This document shows, in pieces, positions 7,509 to 17,772 of a stretch of DNA of 26,237 nucleotides. The notes under the pieces are model-generated. The model was not told the origin of the DNA. It worked only from the letters and a program-made list of their open reading frames with translations, and did no database searches. The translations under genes and the position numbers were made by a program. The stretch spans positions 1-26,237 of the forward strand of contig NZ_JOIU01000052.1 in the NCBI RefSeq assembly GCF_000720135.1. Reading direction: 5' to 3'. Within the stretch, counting starts at the first letter, position 1. The number at the start of each line of letters is the position of its first letter. Source of the DNA: Streptomyces sp. NRRL S-1022. GTDB taxonomy: Bacteria; Actinomycetota; Actinomycetes; Streptomycetales; Streptomycetaceae.

Positions 7509-7954
7509 GGGGGACGTGGGGGACGTGGCTTGTCCACCAGGAACAGCCCGCGTCCGCTGACGTCGAGTTCCTGGACCGGCATCAGGCAGGGCAGCCCGCG
7601 CGAGGGATCGCGGACCTCGACCCGGATCCAGCCGGTGCGGCGGCGCATCCGCAGGCCGAAGACCCGGGCGCCGGTGTGCCGCACGGCGTTGCCGACGAGT
7701 TCCGACACGAGTAAGACCGCATCCTCCGCCAGCTTGGGGCTGAGCCGCCAGGTGCGCAGGACCACGACCTGGGCGAGCCGGCGGGCGGTGGCGGCGGATT
7801 CGGGGCGGGACGGCAGCGGCACCTCCGCCTCCGTCGGGTTGCCGAACAGTTCGATCGCCTTGAGCGCCTGTTCGTCCTCGACCGCGGGCGACCAGCGCGC
7901 CGCGGCTGCACGGCTGTGTCCCCGCGGCTGTTCGATGCCCTCCAGCCCCGCCAT
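6953..7954 (-). CDS. RsbW-like ATP-binding regulatory protein with disrupted 3' end
   Basis: The first 142 residues (7954 to 7529) match the HATPase_c anti-sigma/regulatory kinases common in Streptomyces: SELVGNAVRH at 84-93 (N box, Asn89), VEVRDPSRG at 113-120, and GRGLFLVDK at 134-142. The domain stops there. The expected last 25 or so residues (a DRWG-type strand and a terminal W-x-E/M strand) are absent. The frame instead runs on as Pro/Arg-rich sequence antisense to any known fold, out of frame with the deacetylase, to a stop at 6953. So the coordinates give the literal reading frame, while conservation ends near 7529. Codon 81 (7714-7712) is TTA, suggesting bldA dependence. The start is the ATG at 7954, with a G-rich run just upstream. 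Probably inactive or altered. Confidence 0.6.
   Translation of the reverse strand: MAGLEGIEQPRGHSRAAAARWSPAVEDEQALKAIELFGNPTEAEVPLPSRPESAATARRLAQVVVLRTWRLSPKLAEDAVLLVSELVGNAVRHTGARVFGLRMRRRTGWIRVEVRDPSRGLPCLMPVQELDVSGRGLFLVDKPRPPRPPCPPRPLPSTPPRPPPPAVTRACPPRSPTARAAAPGWPSPSTARATPPSPAPCSPRPSGTAPGSPCSPSAPGWTSTPTSPAASSTAATTSATTPSGTSASTPWPRRTPAGRSPTAPSGSSGSPAPSAPGSAPPAPPPPPRSWPGWPAPPATRTCCRTTSTRSTTPAPAPPPSPARSSPACATDPW
7492..7527 (-). repeat. Four tandem 9-bp units at the ATP-binding/deacetylase junction
   Basis: Four consecutive copies of GGGGAC(G/A)NG on the plus strand. In the deacetylase frame they encode a Thr/Val/Ala-Ser-Pro repeat. The array starts two bases past the last codon conserved in the ATP-binding protein. 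Confidence 0.85.
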
Positions 7955-8253
7955 GCCCCCATGATGGCCGTCCGGAGCCGACTTGGGGGCCGTTCCGGAG
8001 GAATACGCCCCCCGCACGCCCCCGTTCCACGCCCGTCGGTCGGCATATGCCTTCGGCATGACAGCGTCGGACACAGCCCGGCTGACCTGCGCAGACGGCA
8101 CACTTCCGGGCAAGCGCCAGGCTCCCTCGACAAGGCAGACTTAAGGCTGCCTTAAGGCTCCCATAAACCGCCCCATCGAGGGACCCGGCGGAGGTGACCC
8201 GTCAACTGCCCGCCACCCGGAGGGAGTCGGCGGGGTGCGCGGGCCGTCGGCGG
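7955..8253. other. Intergenic region upstream of the ATP-binding gene
   Basis: 299 bases between two minus-strand genes. It must contain the promoter of the ATP-binding gene and the end of the enoyl-CoA hydratase transcript. Visible elements are an inverted repeat AAGGCAG/CTGCCTT (8132-8138 and 8147-8153), a direct repeat CTTAAGGCT (8140-8148 and 8151-8159), and a weak CCCGCC/GGCGGG stem (8209-8234). No convincing gene was found. Confidence 0.4.
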
Positions 8254-9021
<768 letters not shown>

Positions 9022-9052
9022 GCAGGTCAGGTTAACGGCCACTAACGACAGT

Positions 9053-9085
9053 GGGCCCGGTGCCGTTCCTCACAGCACCGGGCCC
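9053..9085 (-). terminator. Hairpin terminator after the first L,D-transpeptidase gene
   Basis: GGGCCCGGTGC (9053-9063) pairs perfectly with GCACCGGGCCC (9075-9085), an 11-bp stem with an 11-nt loop, 17 bases beyond the stop codon of the minus-strand gene. Confidence 0.75.
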
Positions 9086-9101
9086 GTCCGTCAGCCGGGG
9101 G

Positions 9102-10334
9102 TCACTTCTTCCAGTCGGCCCACGCCATGTTCCAGCCGTTGAGGCCGTTGTCCGGGGCCACCGTGGCGTCGTGGGAGTTCTTGACGACCACCACGTCGCC
9201 GATCATCGAGTGGTCGAAGAACCAGGCGGCCGGGACGGAGCCGTCGTAGCCGCCGCGGACGTCGCGCAGGCCCACGCAGCCGTGGCTGGCGTTGTAGTTG
9301 CCGAAGGCGTCACCGCCCCAGTAGTTGCCGTGGATGAAGGTGCCGGAGGTGGTGAGGCGGATGGCGTGCGGGACGTCCTTGATGTCGTACTCGCCGCCGT
9401 AGCCGACCGTCTCGCCGTTCATCCGGGTGACGGCGAGCTTCTCGCTCATGACCATCTGGCCGTTCCAGGTCTCGTAGCCGGGCTTGCCGGTGGTGACCGG
9501 GAGGGTTTTGACGACCTTGCCGTCCTGGGTGACCTTCATCGTGTGCTTCTTGGCGTCCACGACGGAGACCTGGTTGCGGCCGATGGTGAACTTCACGGTC
9601 TTGCGCTGCTTGCCGTAGACACCGGCGCGGCCCTCGACGCCGTCCAGGTCGAGGTCGACGGTGACCTTCGTGCCCGCCTTCCAGTACTTCTCGGGGCGGA
9701 AGTCCAGGCGGTCGTTGCCGAACCAGTGGCCCTCGACGTCGACGGCCGGCTCGGTCTTGATCTTCACGGCCTTCTCGACCGCCGCGGGGCTGGTGATGCC
9801 CCGGGTGAAGCGTATGGAGAACGGCATGCCGACGCCGACCGTGGAGCCGTCCTCGGGGGTGAAGTAACCGACGAAGGTGTTCTTCGGGGTGAGCGTCGTG
9901 AAGGTGGCGTCCTCGGCGGCCTCGCGGCCCTCGGCGTCCTTCGCCACCGCGTGCACGGTGTACTTGGTGGCCGCCGCCAGATGCGACGACGGCGTCCAGG
10001 AGGAGCCGCCCCCGGTGAGGGCGCCCTCGACCTTCGTGCCCTTCTCGTCCTTGACGGTGACCTCGGTCAGCTTGCCCTGGGCGACGCTGACCTTCAGCGC
10101 GCCACTGGTGTCGACGCCGGTGGCGCCGGACTTGGGCGCGATGCTGACCGCGGCCGCGGACTGCGCGCCCTTCCGGCTGCCGCCCTTGCCCTTGCCGTCC
10201 CCGGAACCGGACCCCGATCCGCCGCCTCCGCCGCACGCGGCGAGCGACAGCACCAGGGCGCCGGCTATGACTGCCAGTCCCCTACGGCCTCGCCGCCCCC
10301 GAGCCGACGCCCCCGCTACAGGCCGCATGTTCAA
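9102..10334 (-). CDS. L,D-transpeptidase lipoprotein with Ig-like domains (copy 1)
   Basis: 410-aa cell-wall enzyme that forms 3-3 meso-DAP cross-links in peptidoglycan. Residues 1-34 are a lipoprotein signal (Arg-rich, lipobox LAAC, Cys34), then a Gly/Ser/Lys linker. Two Ig-like/BIG domains (about 58-150 and 150-250) carry the characteristic FVGYFTPEDGSTVGVGMP and HWFGNDRLDFRP segments. The YkuD catalytic domain (about 255-385) has GTFIHGNYWG and SHGCVGL with catalytic Cys353. A short C-terminal extension ends GWNMAWADWKK. The organisation is that of mycobacterial LdtMt2-type enzymes. Start: TTG at 10334 is six bases after GGGGAG; ATG at 10328, two codons in, is the alternative. It lies beside a close paralog. 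Confidence 0.92.
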   Translation of the reverse strand: MNMRPVAGASARGRRGRRGLAVIAGALVLSLAACGGGGGSGSGSGDGKGKGGSRKGAQSAAAVSIAPKSGATGVDTSGALKVSVAQGKLTEVTVKDEKGTKVEGALTGGGSSWTPSSHLAAATKYTVHAVAKDAEGREAAEDATFTTLTPKNTFVGYFTPEDGSTVGVGMPFSIRFTRGITSPAAVEKAVKIKTEPAVDVEGHWFGNDRLDFRPEKYWKAGTKVTVDLDLDGVEGRAGVYGKQRKTVKFTIGRNQVSVVDAKKHTMKVTQDGKVVKTLPVTTGKPGYETWNGQMVMSEKLAVTRMNGETVGYGGEYDIKDVPHAIRLTTSGTFIHGNYWGGDAFGNYNASHGCVGLRDVRGGYDGSVPAAWFFDHSMIGDVVVVKNSHDATVAPDNGLNGWNMAWADWKK

Positions 10335-10492
10335 GTTGTTCTCCCCTCGCCGGACCCCTGATCAGGCCCGCTCCCCACCACGTTGTGCGCGCATATTAGC
10401 TGCCAGGTTTTGAGCGGGGTGTCAGGCGAATGTCACCGTTCCGTCGCAACTTCCGCCCGGCACCCGCACCCGCGCCCCCACCCCTCACCTGG

Positions 10493-11716
10493 TTACTTCT
10501 CCGCGCTGCCCGCTTTCCACTCCTTCCAGCCCATGTTCCATCCCCCGAGGCCGTTGTCGGGTGCGACCGTTTTGTCCTTGCTGTTCACGACTTCGACGAC
10601 GTCCCCGACGAGGCTGCGGTCGAAGAACCAGCCGGCCGGGGTGTCCGAGCTGCCGCCCTTGACGTCCACGAGGCCCACGCAGCCGTGGCTGACGTTGACC
10701 CGGCCGGGGGCGTCCGTGGCCCAGTAGTTGCCGTGCAGGAAGGTGCCGGACTCGGTGAGCCGCATGGCGTGCGGGACGTCGGCGATGTCGTACTCGGCGC
10801 CGAGGCCGACCGTCTGGCTGTTCATGCGGGTGACCTCCAGCATGTCCATCACCACCATCTTCCCGTTGTAGGTCGGGTGCTTGGGGGCGCCCGCGGTGAC
10901 GGGGACGGTGGCCAGGAGCTGCCCGTCGCGCCGTACGTCCATGGTGTGCCGGGCCGCGTCGACCAGGGAGACCTGGCTGCGGCCGACGGTGAAGGAGAAG
11001 GTCCTGTCCTGCAGGCCGTAGATCCCGCGGGCGCCCTCGACGTCCCGCAGGCCCAGGTCGACGGTGACCTCGGTGCCCGGCTTCCAGTAGTGCTCGGGGC
11101 GGAAGTCCAGCCGGCCCTTGCCGAACCAGTGCGGGCGGATCTCGACCGGGGGCCGGGCGCTGACCCGGACGGCCCGTTCGACGGCGGCGCGGTCGGTGAT
11201 CTCCTGGCTGAAGGAGAGCGAAACGATCATGCCGGTGCCGACGGTGGCGCGGTTCTCCGGGGTGACGTAGGCGATGAACCGCCGGTCGGGGACGTAGGTG
11301 GTGAAGGTGGTGTGACGGGCCGCGCGGCGGCCGTGGGAGTCCAGCGCGACCACGTCGACGGTGTACTTGGCGGCCAGCGCCAGCCGGTCCTCGTCCGGCC
11401 GCCAGGTCAGCCCGTCCTCGTCGACGTGCCCCGGGACCGGCGTGTCCTGCGCGTCCTGGGACCTGACCACGGTCACCTTCTCCAGGCGCCCGCCGGGCAC
11501 CCGTACGCGCAGCCGGTCGCCGGGCCGTACGGCCTTGCTGCCGTCGTCCGGGGTCACCCGGATGACGTCCTCGGGAGGCGGCGGCTCCCCCAGTGCCCCG
11601 CCCATGCCCAGCGGGCCCGAGCCGTCCGCGGAGCAGCCCGCGAGCAGCCCCGCCCATGTCAGTGCGGCGGCCAGCGCGGCCCCCGCGCGCCGTGCGCGTC
11701 CTGTTACGTGCCTCAC
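10493..11716 (-). CDS. L,D-transpeptidase lipoprotein with Ig-like domains (copy 2)
   Basis: 407-aa paralog of the adjacent enzyme with the same plan: lipoprotein signal (lipobox LAGC, Cys28), two Ig-like domains (with FIAYVTPENRATVGTGM and HWFGKGRLDFRP segments), a YkuD catalytic domain with GTFLHGNYWA and SHGCVGL (Cys346), and the same PDNGLGGWNMGWKEWK tail. It is expected to make 3-3 peptidoglycan cross-links at the outer membrane face. The frame stays open far upstream to 12190, but that part is antisense to glgX. The GTG at 11716 is chosen because it begins the lipoprotein signal; no strong ribosome site precedes it. A tandem duplication with copy 1 is evident, and divergence between the copies is substantial, so the duplication is old. 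Confidence 0.9.
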   Translation of the reverse strand: MRHVTGRARRAGAALAAALTWAGLLAGCSADGSGPLGMGGALGEPPPPEDVIRVTPDDGSKAVRPGDRLRVRVPGGRLEKVTVVRSQDAQDTPVPGHVDEDGLTWRPDEDRLALAAKYTVDVVALDSHGRRAARHTTFTTYVPDRRFIAYVTPENRATVGTGMIVSLSFSQEITDRAAVERAVRVSARPPVEIRPHWFGKGRLDFRPEHYWKPGTEVTVDLGLRDVEGARGIYGLQDRTFSFTVGRSQVSLVDAARHTMDVRRDGQLLATVPVTAGAPKHPTYNGKMVVMDMLEVTRMNSQTVGLGAEYDIADVPHAMRLTESGTFLHGNYWATDAPGRVNVSHGCVGLVDVKGGSSDTPAGWFFDRSLVGDVVEVVNSKDKTVAPDNGLGGWNMGWKEWKAGSAEK

Positions 11717-11848
11717 GCAGGGCTCAACGACGGGCACGCTCCGGGGAAACGTGAGTGCGAGCCACGCGCTGGGCAGAACAGAGGCAAGGACGACACGTCG
11801 GGGAGCCGCCGCGCCCGCCTCGGAGCCGTCGGGGCGCAGTCGTACCGG

Positions 11849-11882
11849 GCGGCCGGGGGAGCCGGAACGCTCCCCCGGCCGC
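11849..11882. promoter_or_regulatory. Strong hairpin in the leader between copy-2 transpeptidase and glgX
   Basis: GGCCGGGGGAGC (11851-11862) pairs with GCTCCCCCGGCC (11869-11880); the stem extends to about 14 bp with a 6-nt loop. It lies 54 bases upstream of the glgX start, in the divergent promoter region. It could be an attenuator, a divergent insulator or simply a stable leader structure. Confidence 0.4.
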
Positions 11883-11936
11883 TCGGCACGGCCGGACGCG
11901 CCCCTCGGGCGTGCCCACCGAGAAGAGGGGCCGACA

Positions 11937-14180
<2,244 letters not shown>

Positions 14181-14197
14181 GCCGCACCCGTCCGGGC

Positions 14198-14213
14198 GTG
14201 ACGTGGATCACGG
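14198..14213. promoter_or_regulatory. CRP-like palindrome CGTGA-N6-TCACG upstream of the sigma operon
   Basis: Half-sites CGTGA and TCACG separated by six bases, about 80 bases before the sigma start. The form resembles the TGTGA-N6-TCACA sites bound by Crp-family regulators, which exist in Streptomyces. A second inverted repeat, CCAGGG-N6-CCCTGG (14240-14257), lies between it and the gene. Confidence 0.35.
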
Positions 14214-14292
14214 TCCGCGGGTGCAGCGCCGGCCGGGGTCCAGGGCCTTACCCCTGGTGGAGGAAGAGCCGGCGAGAACGGGGACCGTGAGG

Positions 14293-14799
14293 ATGGAGCA
14301 GACCAGGGCCGGTGAGTACGACGCGTTCGTGGCGGCCCGCTGGTCGGTGTTGTTCCATCTCGCCCGTCTGCTCACCGGAGGGGACCGGCACCGCGCCGAG
14401 GACCTGTTGCAGGAGTCCTTGGTCAAGCTGTGGTTCGTCTGGCCGAGGGTCGCCGACGAGGCGCCGGAGGCCTATGTGCGCAAGGTGCTGGCGCGGGCCG
14501 CGGCCCGCTCGGCGCGGCGGCGCTGGTGGGGCGAGCGCCCTGTGGAGCAGCTGCCCGAGGTGGCGGCGGCCGGTGACATGTCGGCGACCGTGGCCGAGCG
14601 CTCCCGGCTGGAGGCGGCGCTGGCGCAGCTGACGCCGCAGCAGCGGGCCGCCGTCGTCCTGCGCTACTACCAGGACCTGCCCGACCGGCAGGTCGCCGAG
14701 ACCCTGGGCTGCCCGGTGGGCACCGCCCGGTCCCATGCCGCGCGCGGGGTGGCCCGGCTGCGCCGGCTCCTGTCCGACGTCATCGAGCCGGTGGGGTGA
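14293..14799 (+). CDS. SigE-family (ECF) RNA polymerase sigma factor
   Basis: 168-aa extracytoplasmic-function sigma factor. Region 2 is at about 8-73 (YDAFVAARW...LLTGGDRHRAEDLLQESLVKLW), a basic linker is at 73-80, and region 4 is at 107-158 (LTPQQRAAVVLRYYQDLPDRQVAETLGCPVGTARSHAARGVARLR), whose helix-turn-helix at about 131-152 reads the -35. The RhaAED..QE pattern and 'LTPQQR AVVLRYY' are those of the actinobacterial SigE-like family (TIGR02983 type). The ATG at 14293 has GGGGA eight bases upstream; the longer frame from 14203 is unconserved. The downstream gene starts 10 bases after its stop and is likely its membrane partner. No second regulatory domain is present. Confidence 0.9.
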   Translation: MEQTRAGEYDAFVAARWSVLFHLARLLTGGDRHRAEDLLQESLVKLWFVWPRVADEAPEAYVRKVLARAAARSARRRWWGERPVEQLPEVAAAGDMSATVAERSRLEAALAQLTPQQRAAVVLRYYQDLPDRQVAETLGCPVGTARSHAARGVARLRRLLSDVIEPVG

Positions 14800-14809
14800 G
14801 GGAGAGCCC

Positions 14810-14917
14810 ATGGACCGCATGGATCACACGGATGGCACGGATGGCATGGACCGCGGGGACGGGATCGGCCGCGGGGACGGGCCGGACCGCGGGAACCGGA
14901 TGGACCGCATGGATCAC
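14810..14917 (+). repeat. Degenerate 9-bp array encoding Asp-rich tripeptides
   Basis: Twelve consecutive 9-bp units with codon pattern x-GAC/GAT-x. The 20-base string ATGGACCGCATGGATCACAC occurs at 14810 and again at 14900, and CCGCGGGGACGGG at 14851 and 14869. Spacings of 90 and 18 are multiples of nine, so it is a true tandem array. Confidence 0.85.
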
Positions 14918-15541
14918 ACACGCCGTATGGAGCCGCTGACCCCGCCGGGCGGCACGGACCGGCCGCACGGGGCCCCCGGCGCCGGCCGCGAGGACGGCAC
15001 GGACGGTTCCGACCTGTTCGAGCGGCAGCTGGTGCAGCTCATGCACCGGGCCCAGCAGCCCGCACCCTTCGAGGCCCGGCACCGGGAGGCGCTGCGCGCC
15101 GGTGTGCGGGCCCGGCGCCGGGTGCGCACGGCACGCCGGGCGGCCGGCTCGGTGCTGGCCGTGGCCGGGCTCGGCTTGGGGCTGTTCCTGTGGCCGCACG
15201 GCCACACCGACGACCGGCCCACGGCACCGCACCCCCGGCCCCTGATCAGCCCGTCACCCACGCCGAGCACCTCGCCGTCGCCGTCACCCACCGAGTCGCC
15301 GAGCGCGCCGCCGTCCACGACGTTCCCGGCGACGACGACGGACTCCCCGACGCCGACCCGGTCCCAATCGTCCTCCGTCCCGCCGGCGACCGCCACGAGT
15401 ACCGCCACCGCCTCGCACCGGCCACCGCCGGCCACCGCAACCGCCCAGGAGGGCAGCACGACCGCGCCGGCCACTGCGCCGGTGAGCGAGCCCGCCGAGC
15501 CGTCGGGCGAGCCCTCCTCGACGACCGGCGCGACCGGCTAG
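14810..15541 (+). CDS. Membrane-anchored partner of the SigE-family sigma factor
   Basis: 243-aa single-pass protein. Residues 1-39 are a low-complexity block of x-Asp-x tripeptides (12 units of a degenerate 9-bp repeat). Residues 66-110 form an amphipathic, Arg-rich cytoplasmic segment (DLFERQLVQLMHRAQQPAPF, then EARHREALRAGVRARRR). Residues 111-128 are one membrane helix, and 135-243 are a Pro/Ser/Thr-rich outside tail. No zinc-binding HxxxCxxC anti-sigma motif exists. Its position right after the sigma gene, 10 bases on, and the cytoplasmic helix resemble other Streptomyces SigE-family neighbours, so anti-sigma function is likely but unproven. The ATG at 14810 has GGGAGA upstream. Confidence 0.7.
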   Translation: MDRMDHTDGTDGMDRGDGIGRGDGPDRGNRMDRMDHTRRMEPLTPPGGTDRPHGAPGAGREDGTDGSDLFERQLVQLMHRAQQPAPFEARHREALRAGVRARRRVRTARRAAGSVLAVAGLGLGLFLWPHGHTDDRPTAPHPRPLISPSPTPSTSPSPSPTESPSAPPSTTFPATTTDSPTPTRSQSSSVPPATATSTATASHRPPPATATAQEGSTTAPATAPVSEPAEPSGEPSSTTGATG

Positions 15542-15618
15542 TCCGCGCGCCTCCGCCCTGCCGCCCGCTCCCGCGTGCCCTCGGCATGCCCGATGAACAG
15601 GAACAAACGGGGTAAACA

Positions 15619-16437
15619 GTGATATTCACCCGACCGAGCCGACCGGCCCTTCCCCCGGCCGTGGCACCGGCGCCCCGGCGCACTCCGCTGCCGACGGGCC
15701 GCGAGGAGCCCGTCCTGGACGTGGCCGTACCGGTGTTCAACGAGGAGAAGGACCTGGAACCCAACGTCCGGCGGCTGCACGCGCACCTGCGGGACACCTT
15801 CCCCTACCCGTTCCGGATCACCATCGCCGACAACGCGAGCACCGACCGCACCCCGGCCATCGCCGCCCGGCTGGCCGGCGAACTGACCGAGGTCGTCTCG
15901 CTGCGGCTGCCGCGCAAGGGCCGGGGCAGGGCGCTGCGGGCCGCCTGGTCGGGGTCCCGGGCGCCCGTGCTGGCGTACCTCGACGTGGACCTGTCCACCG
16001 GGCTCACCGCGCTGCTGCCGCTGGTCGCCCCGCTCATCTCGGGCCACTCCGACCTGGCCATCGGCACCCGGCTGGCACCCGGCGCGCGGGTCGTGCGGGG
16101 ACCCAAGCGCGAGGTCATATCGCGGTGCTACAACGTCCTGCTGCGGTGCACGCTCGCCGTCGGCTTCTCCGACGCGCAGTGCGGTTTCAAGGCGGTCCGG
16201 CGGGAGGCCGCCGAGCGGCTGCTGCCGCTGGTGCGGGACGGGGAGTGGTTCTTCGACACCGAGCTGCTGGTGCTCGCCGAGCGGGCCGGACTGAGGATCC
16301 ACGAGGTGCCGGTGGACTGGGTCGACGACCCGGACAGCAGCGTCGACATCGTCGCCACCGCGCTGGCCGACCTGCGCGGGATCCTCCGGATGCGGCGCAC
16401 TCTGGCCCGCCGCCGGCCGGGGCCGGTCGCCCCGTGA
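15619..16437 (+). CDS. GT2-family glycosyltransferase (dolichyl-phosphate sugar synthase-like)
   Basis: 272-aa cytoplasmic transferase predicted to pass an activated sugar to a polyprenyl phosphate. GT-A motifs are in order: AVPVFNEE at 36-43, IADNASTDRT at 69-78, and LDVDLSTG at 121-128 with the DxD metal-binding pair (Asp122, Asp124). Later come GTRLAPG and QCGFKAVRREA, and then WFFDTELL and HEVPVDW, which are typical of the DPM1/AglD-like branch. There is no transmembrane tail, so it should act peripherally. The GTG start at 15619 follows GGGG at six bases. Its stop overlaps the start of the next gene (GTGA), so the two are translationally coupled and likely work in sequence, this one making the lipid-linked sugar donor. 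Confidence 0.87.
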   Translation: MIFTRPSRPALPPAVAPAPRRTPLPTGREEPVLDVAVPVFNEEKDLEPNVRRLHAHLRDTFPYPFRITIADNASTDRTPAIAARLAGELTEVVSLRLPRKGRGRALRAAWSGSRAPVLAYLDVDLSTGLTALLPLVAPLISGHSDLAIGTRLAPGARVVRGPKREVISRCYNVLLRCTLAVGFSDAQCGFKAVRREAAERLLPLVRDGEWFFDTELLVLAERAGLRIHEVPVDWVDDPDSSVDIVATALADLRGILRMRRTLARRRPGPVAP

Positions 16438-17672
16438 CCGCGACCGTGCCCGGCCTGCGCACCGCGGCCCCCGGTCCCGCGTCCGTCTCCCGGTCCGGGG
16501 CCGCCGTCCGCCGGTACGGACCGGTCCTCGCCGTGTTCGGCACGCTGAAGCTGGCCGGTTTCTGCTCCTTCATGTACCTGCTGTCCTCCACCGGGGACTT
16601 CCACCGCAGGCACCCCCGGTTCGGCGGCGGCGCCCACGCCTGGGACGTGCTGGCCACCTGGGACGGCTGGTGGTACCAGCAGATCGCGCTGCACGGCTAC
16701 GACCCGAGGCTCGTCCCGGTGCCGGGCGCCACCGGCCTGATCACGCTGGAGGGCAACTCGGCGGCGTTCTTCCCGCTCTACCCGGCGCTGATGCGGCTGA
16801 CCTCGGCGGTCACCGGTCTCGGCGTGTACGGCGCCGGGCTGCTGGTCTCGGTCGTCGCCTCCTTCGCCGCCGCCCTCGGCATCCACGCCGTCGCCGAGCG
16901 GTTCGGCGGCCGGCGGGCCGGGCTCGTGGCGGCCGGACTGTGGGCGGTGTGGCCGGGCTCGGGCGTGGAGTGGGCGGTGTACTCCGACTCGCTGTACGTG
17001 GCGCTGGCCGTGTGGGCCTGCCACGCCGTGCTGACCCGCCGCTGGCTCACCGCCGGCGTGCTCACCTTCGCCGCCGGCCTGAACCGGCCCACGGCCGCCG
17101 CGCTGATCGCCGCGCTCGGCGTGGCCGCGCTGCTCTGCCTGCGCCGCCGCGAGGAGGGCCCGCTGCGTCCGCTGCTCGCCACCGCCCTGGCCCCGCTGGG
17201 GCTGCTCGGCTACCTGCTGTGGGTCGGCGACCGCATGGGCGACCTGGGCGGCTACTTCACGCTCCAGTCGGGCGCGTGGGCGCACCGGTTCGACTACGGC
17301 GAGCAGACCTGGGACGTGCTGACGTCCGTGCCGGTGGGCAAGTTCGACTACCTCTTCGCGTACCCCTTCGCCGACGTCATCGCGGTCGGTGTCATCCTGC
17401 TCGCCTGCGCGCTCCTGCCGCTGCTGCTGCGGCTGCGCCCGCCGGCGGTGCTGGTCCTGTACACCGTCCTCACCCTGGCCCTGGTCCTCGGCAGTCAGCA
17501 GATCGTCGCCAACATCTCCCGCTACCTGCTGCCCTGCTTCCCCCTGTTCCTGCCCCTCGCGGTCGCGATGCGCCGGCTGAGCCTGCCGGTGCTGTGCACC
17601 CTGCTGGGCATCGCGGCCCTGGCCTCCGGGTCGTACGCGGGATACGCGCTGTTCGAGCTGGGGGTGCCGTGA
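16434..17672 (+). CDS. PIG-V-like polytopic GT-C mannosyltransferase
   Basis: 412-aa membrane protein of GT-C type. Hydrophobic helices begin at about 32-50 and continue to the C-terminus (roughly 9-10 segments). The luminal motif after helix 1 is HAWDVLATWDGWWYQQIALHGYD (in part), with WDGWWY near 76-81. This acidic/aromatic motif is the conserved site of the PIG-V/GPI mannosyltransferase-like bacterial family that uses polyprenyl-phosphate sugars on the outer face. It starts at a GTG inside the stop of the GT2 gene (4-base overlap). The pair probably makes and uses a lipid-linked sugar to glycosylate a surface protein or lipid; the acceptor is unknown. No terminator is obvious before the convergent ABC genes. 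Confidence 0.82.
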   Translation: MTATVPGLRTAAPGPASVSRSGAAVRRYGPVLAVFGTLKLAGFCSFMYLLSSTGDFHRRHPRFGGGAHAWDVLATWDGWWYQQIALHGYDPRLVPVPGATGLITLEGNSAAFFPLYPALMRLTSAVTGLGVYGAGLLVSVVASFAAALGIHAVAERFGGRRAGLVAAGLWAVWPGSGVEWAVYSDSLYVALAVWACHAVLTRRWLTAGVLTFAAGLNRPTAAALIAALGVAALLCLRRREEGPLRPLLATALAPLGLLGYLLWVGDRMGDLGGYFTLQSGAWAHRFDYGEQTWDVLTSVPVGKFDYLFAYPFADVIAVGVILLACALLPLLLRLRPPAVLVLYTVLTLALVLGSQQIVANISRYLLPCFPLFLPLAVAMRRLSLPVLCTLLGIAALASGSYAGYALFELGVP

Positions 17673-17772
17673 TCCGCCGCGGCCGGGACGGCCAGGGCCT
17701 GTCGTCCGGAGCCCGCCGGGCGCGCGGGCCGTGGCACCGCGCCCCGCTCCGGCCTGATCCGAACGAAGGGTT

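Noticed and set aside
8058..8144. A 28-codon plus-strand frame in the region upstream of the ATP-binding gene
   Set aside because: No ribosome site, no recognisable peptide; random.
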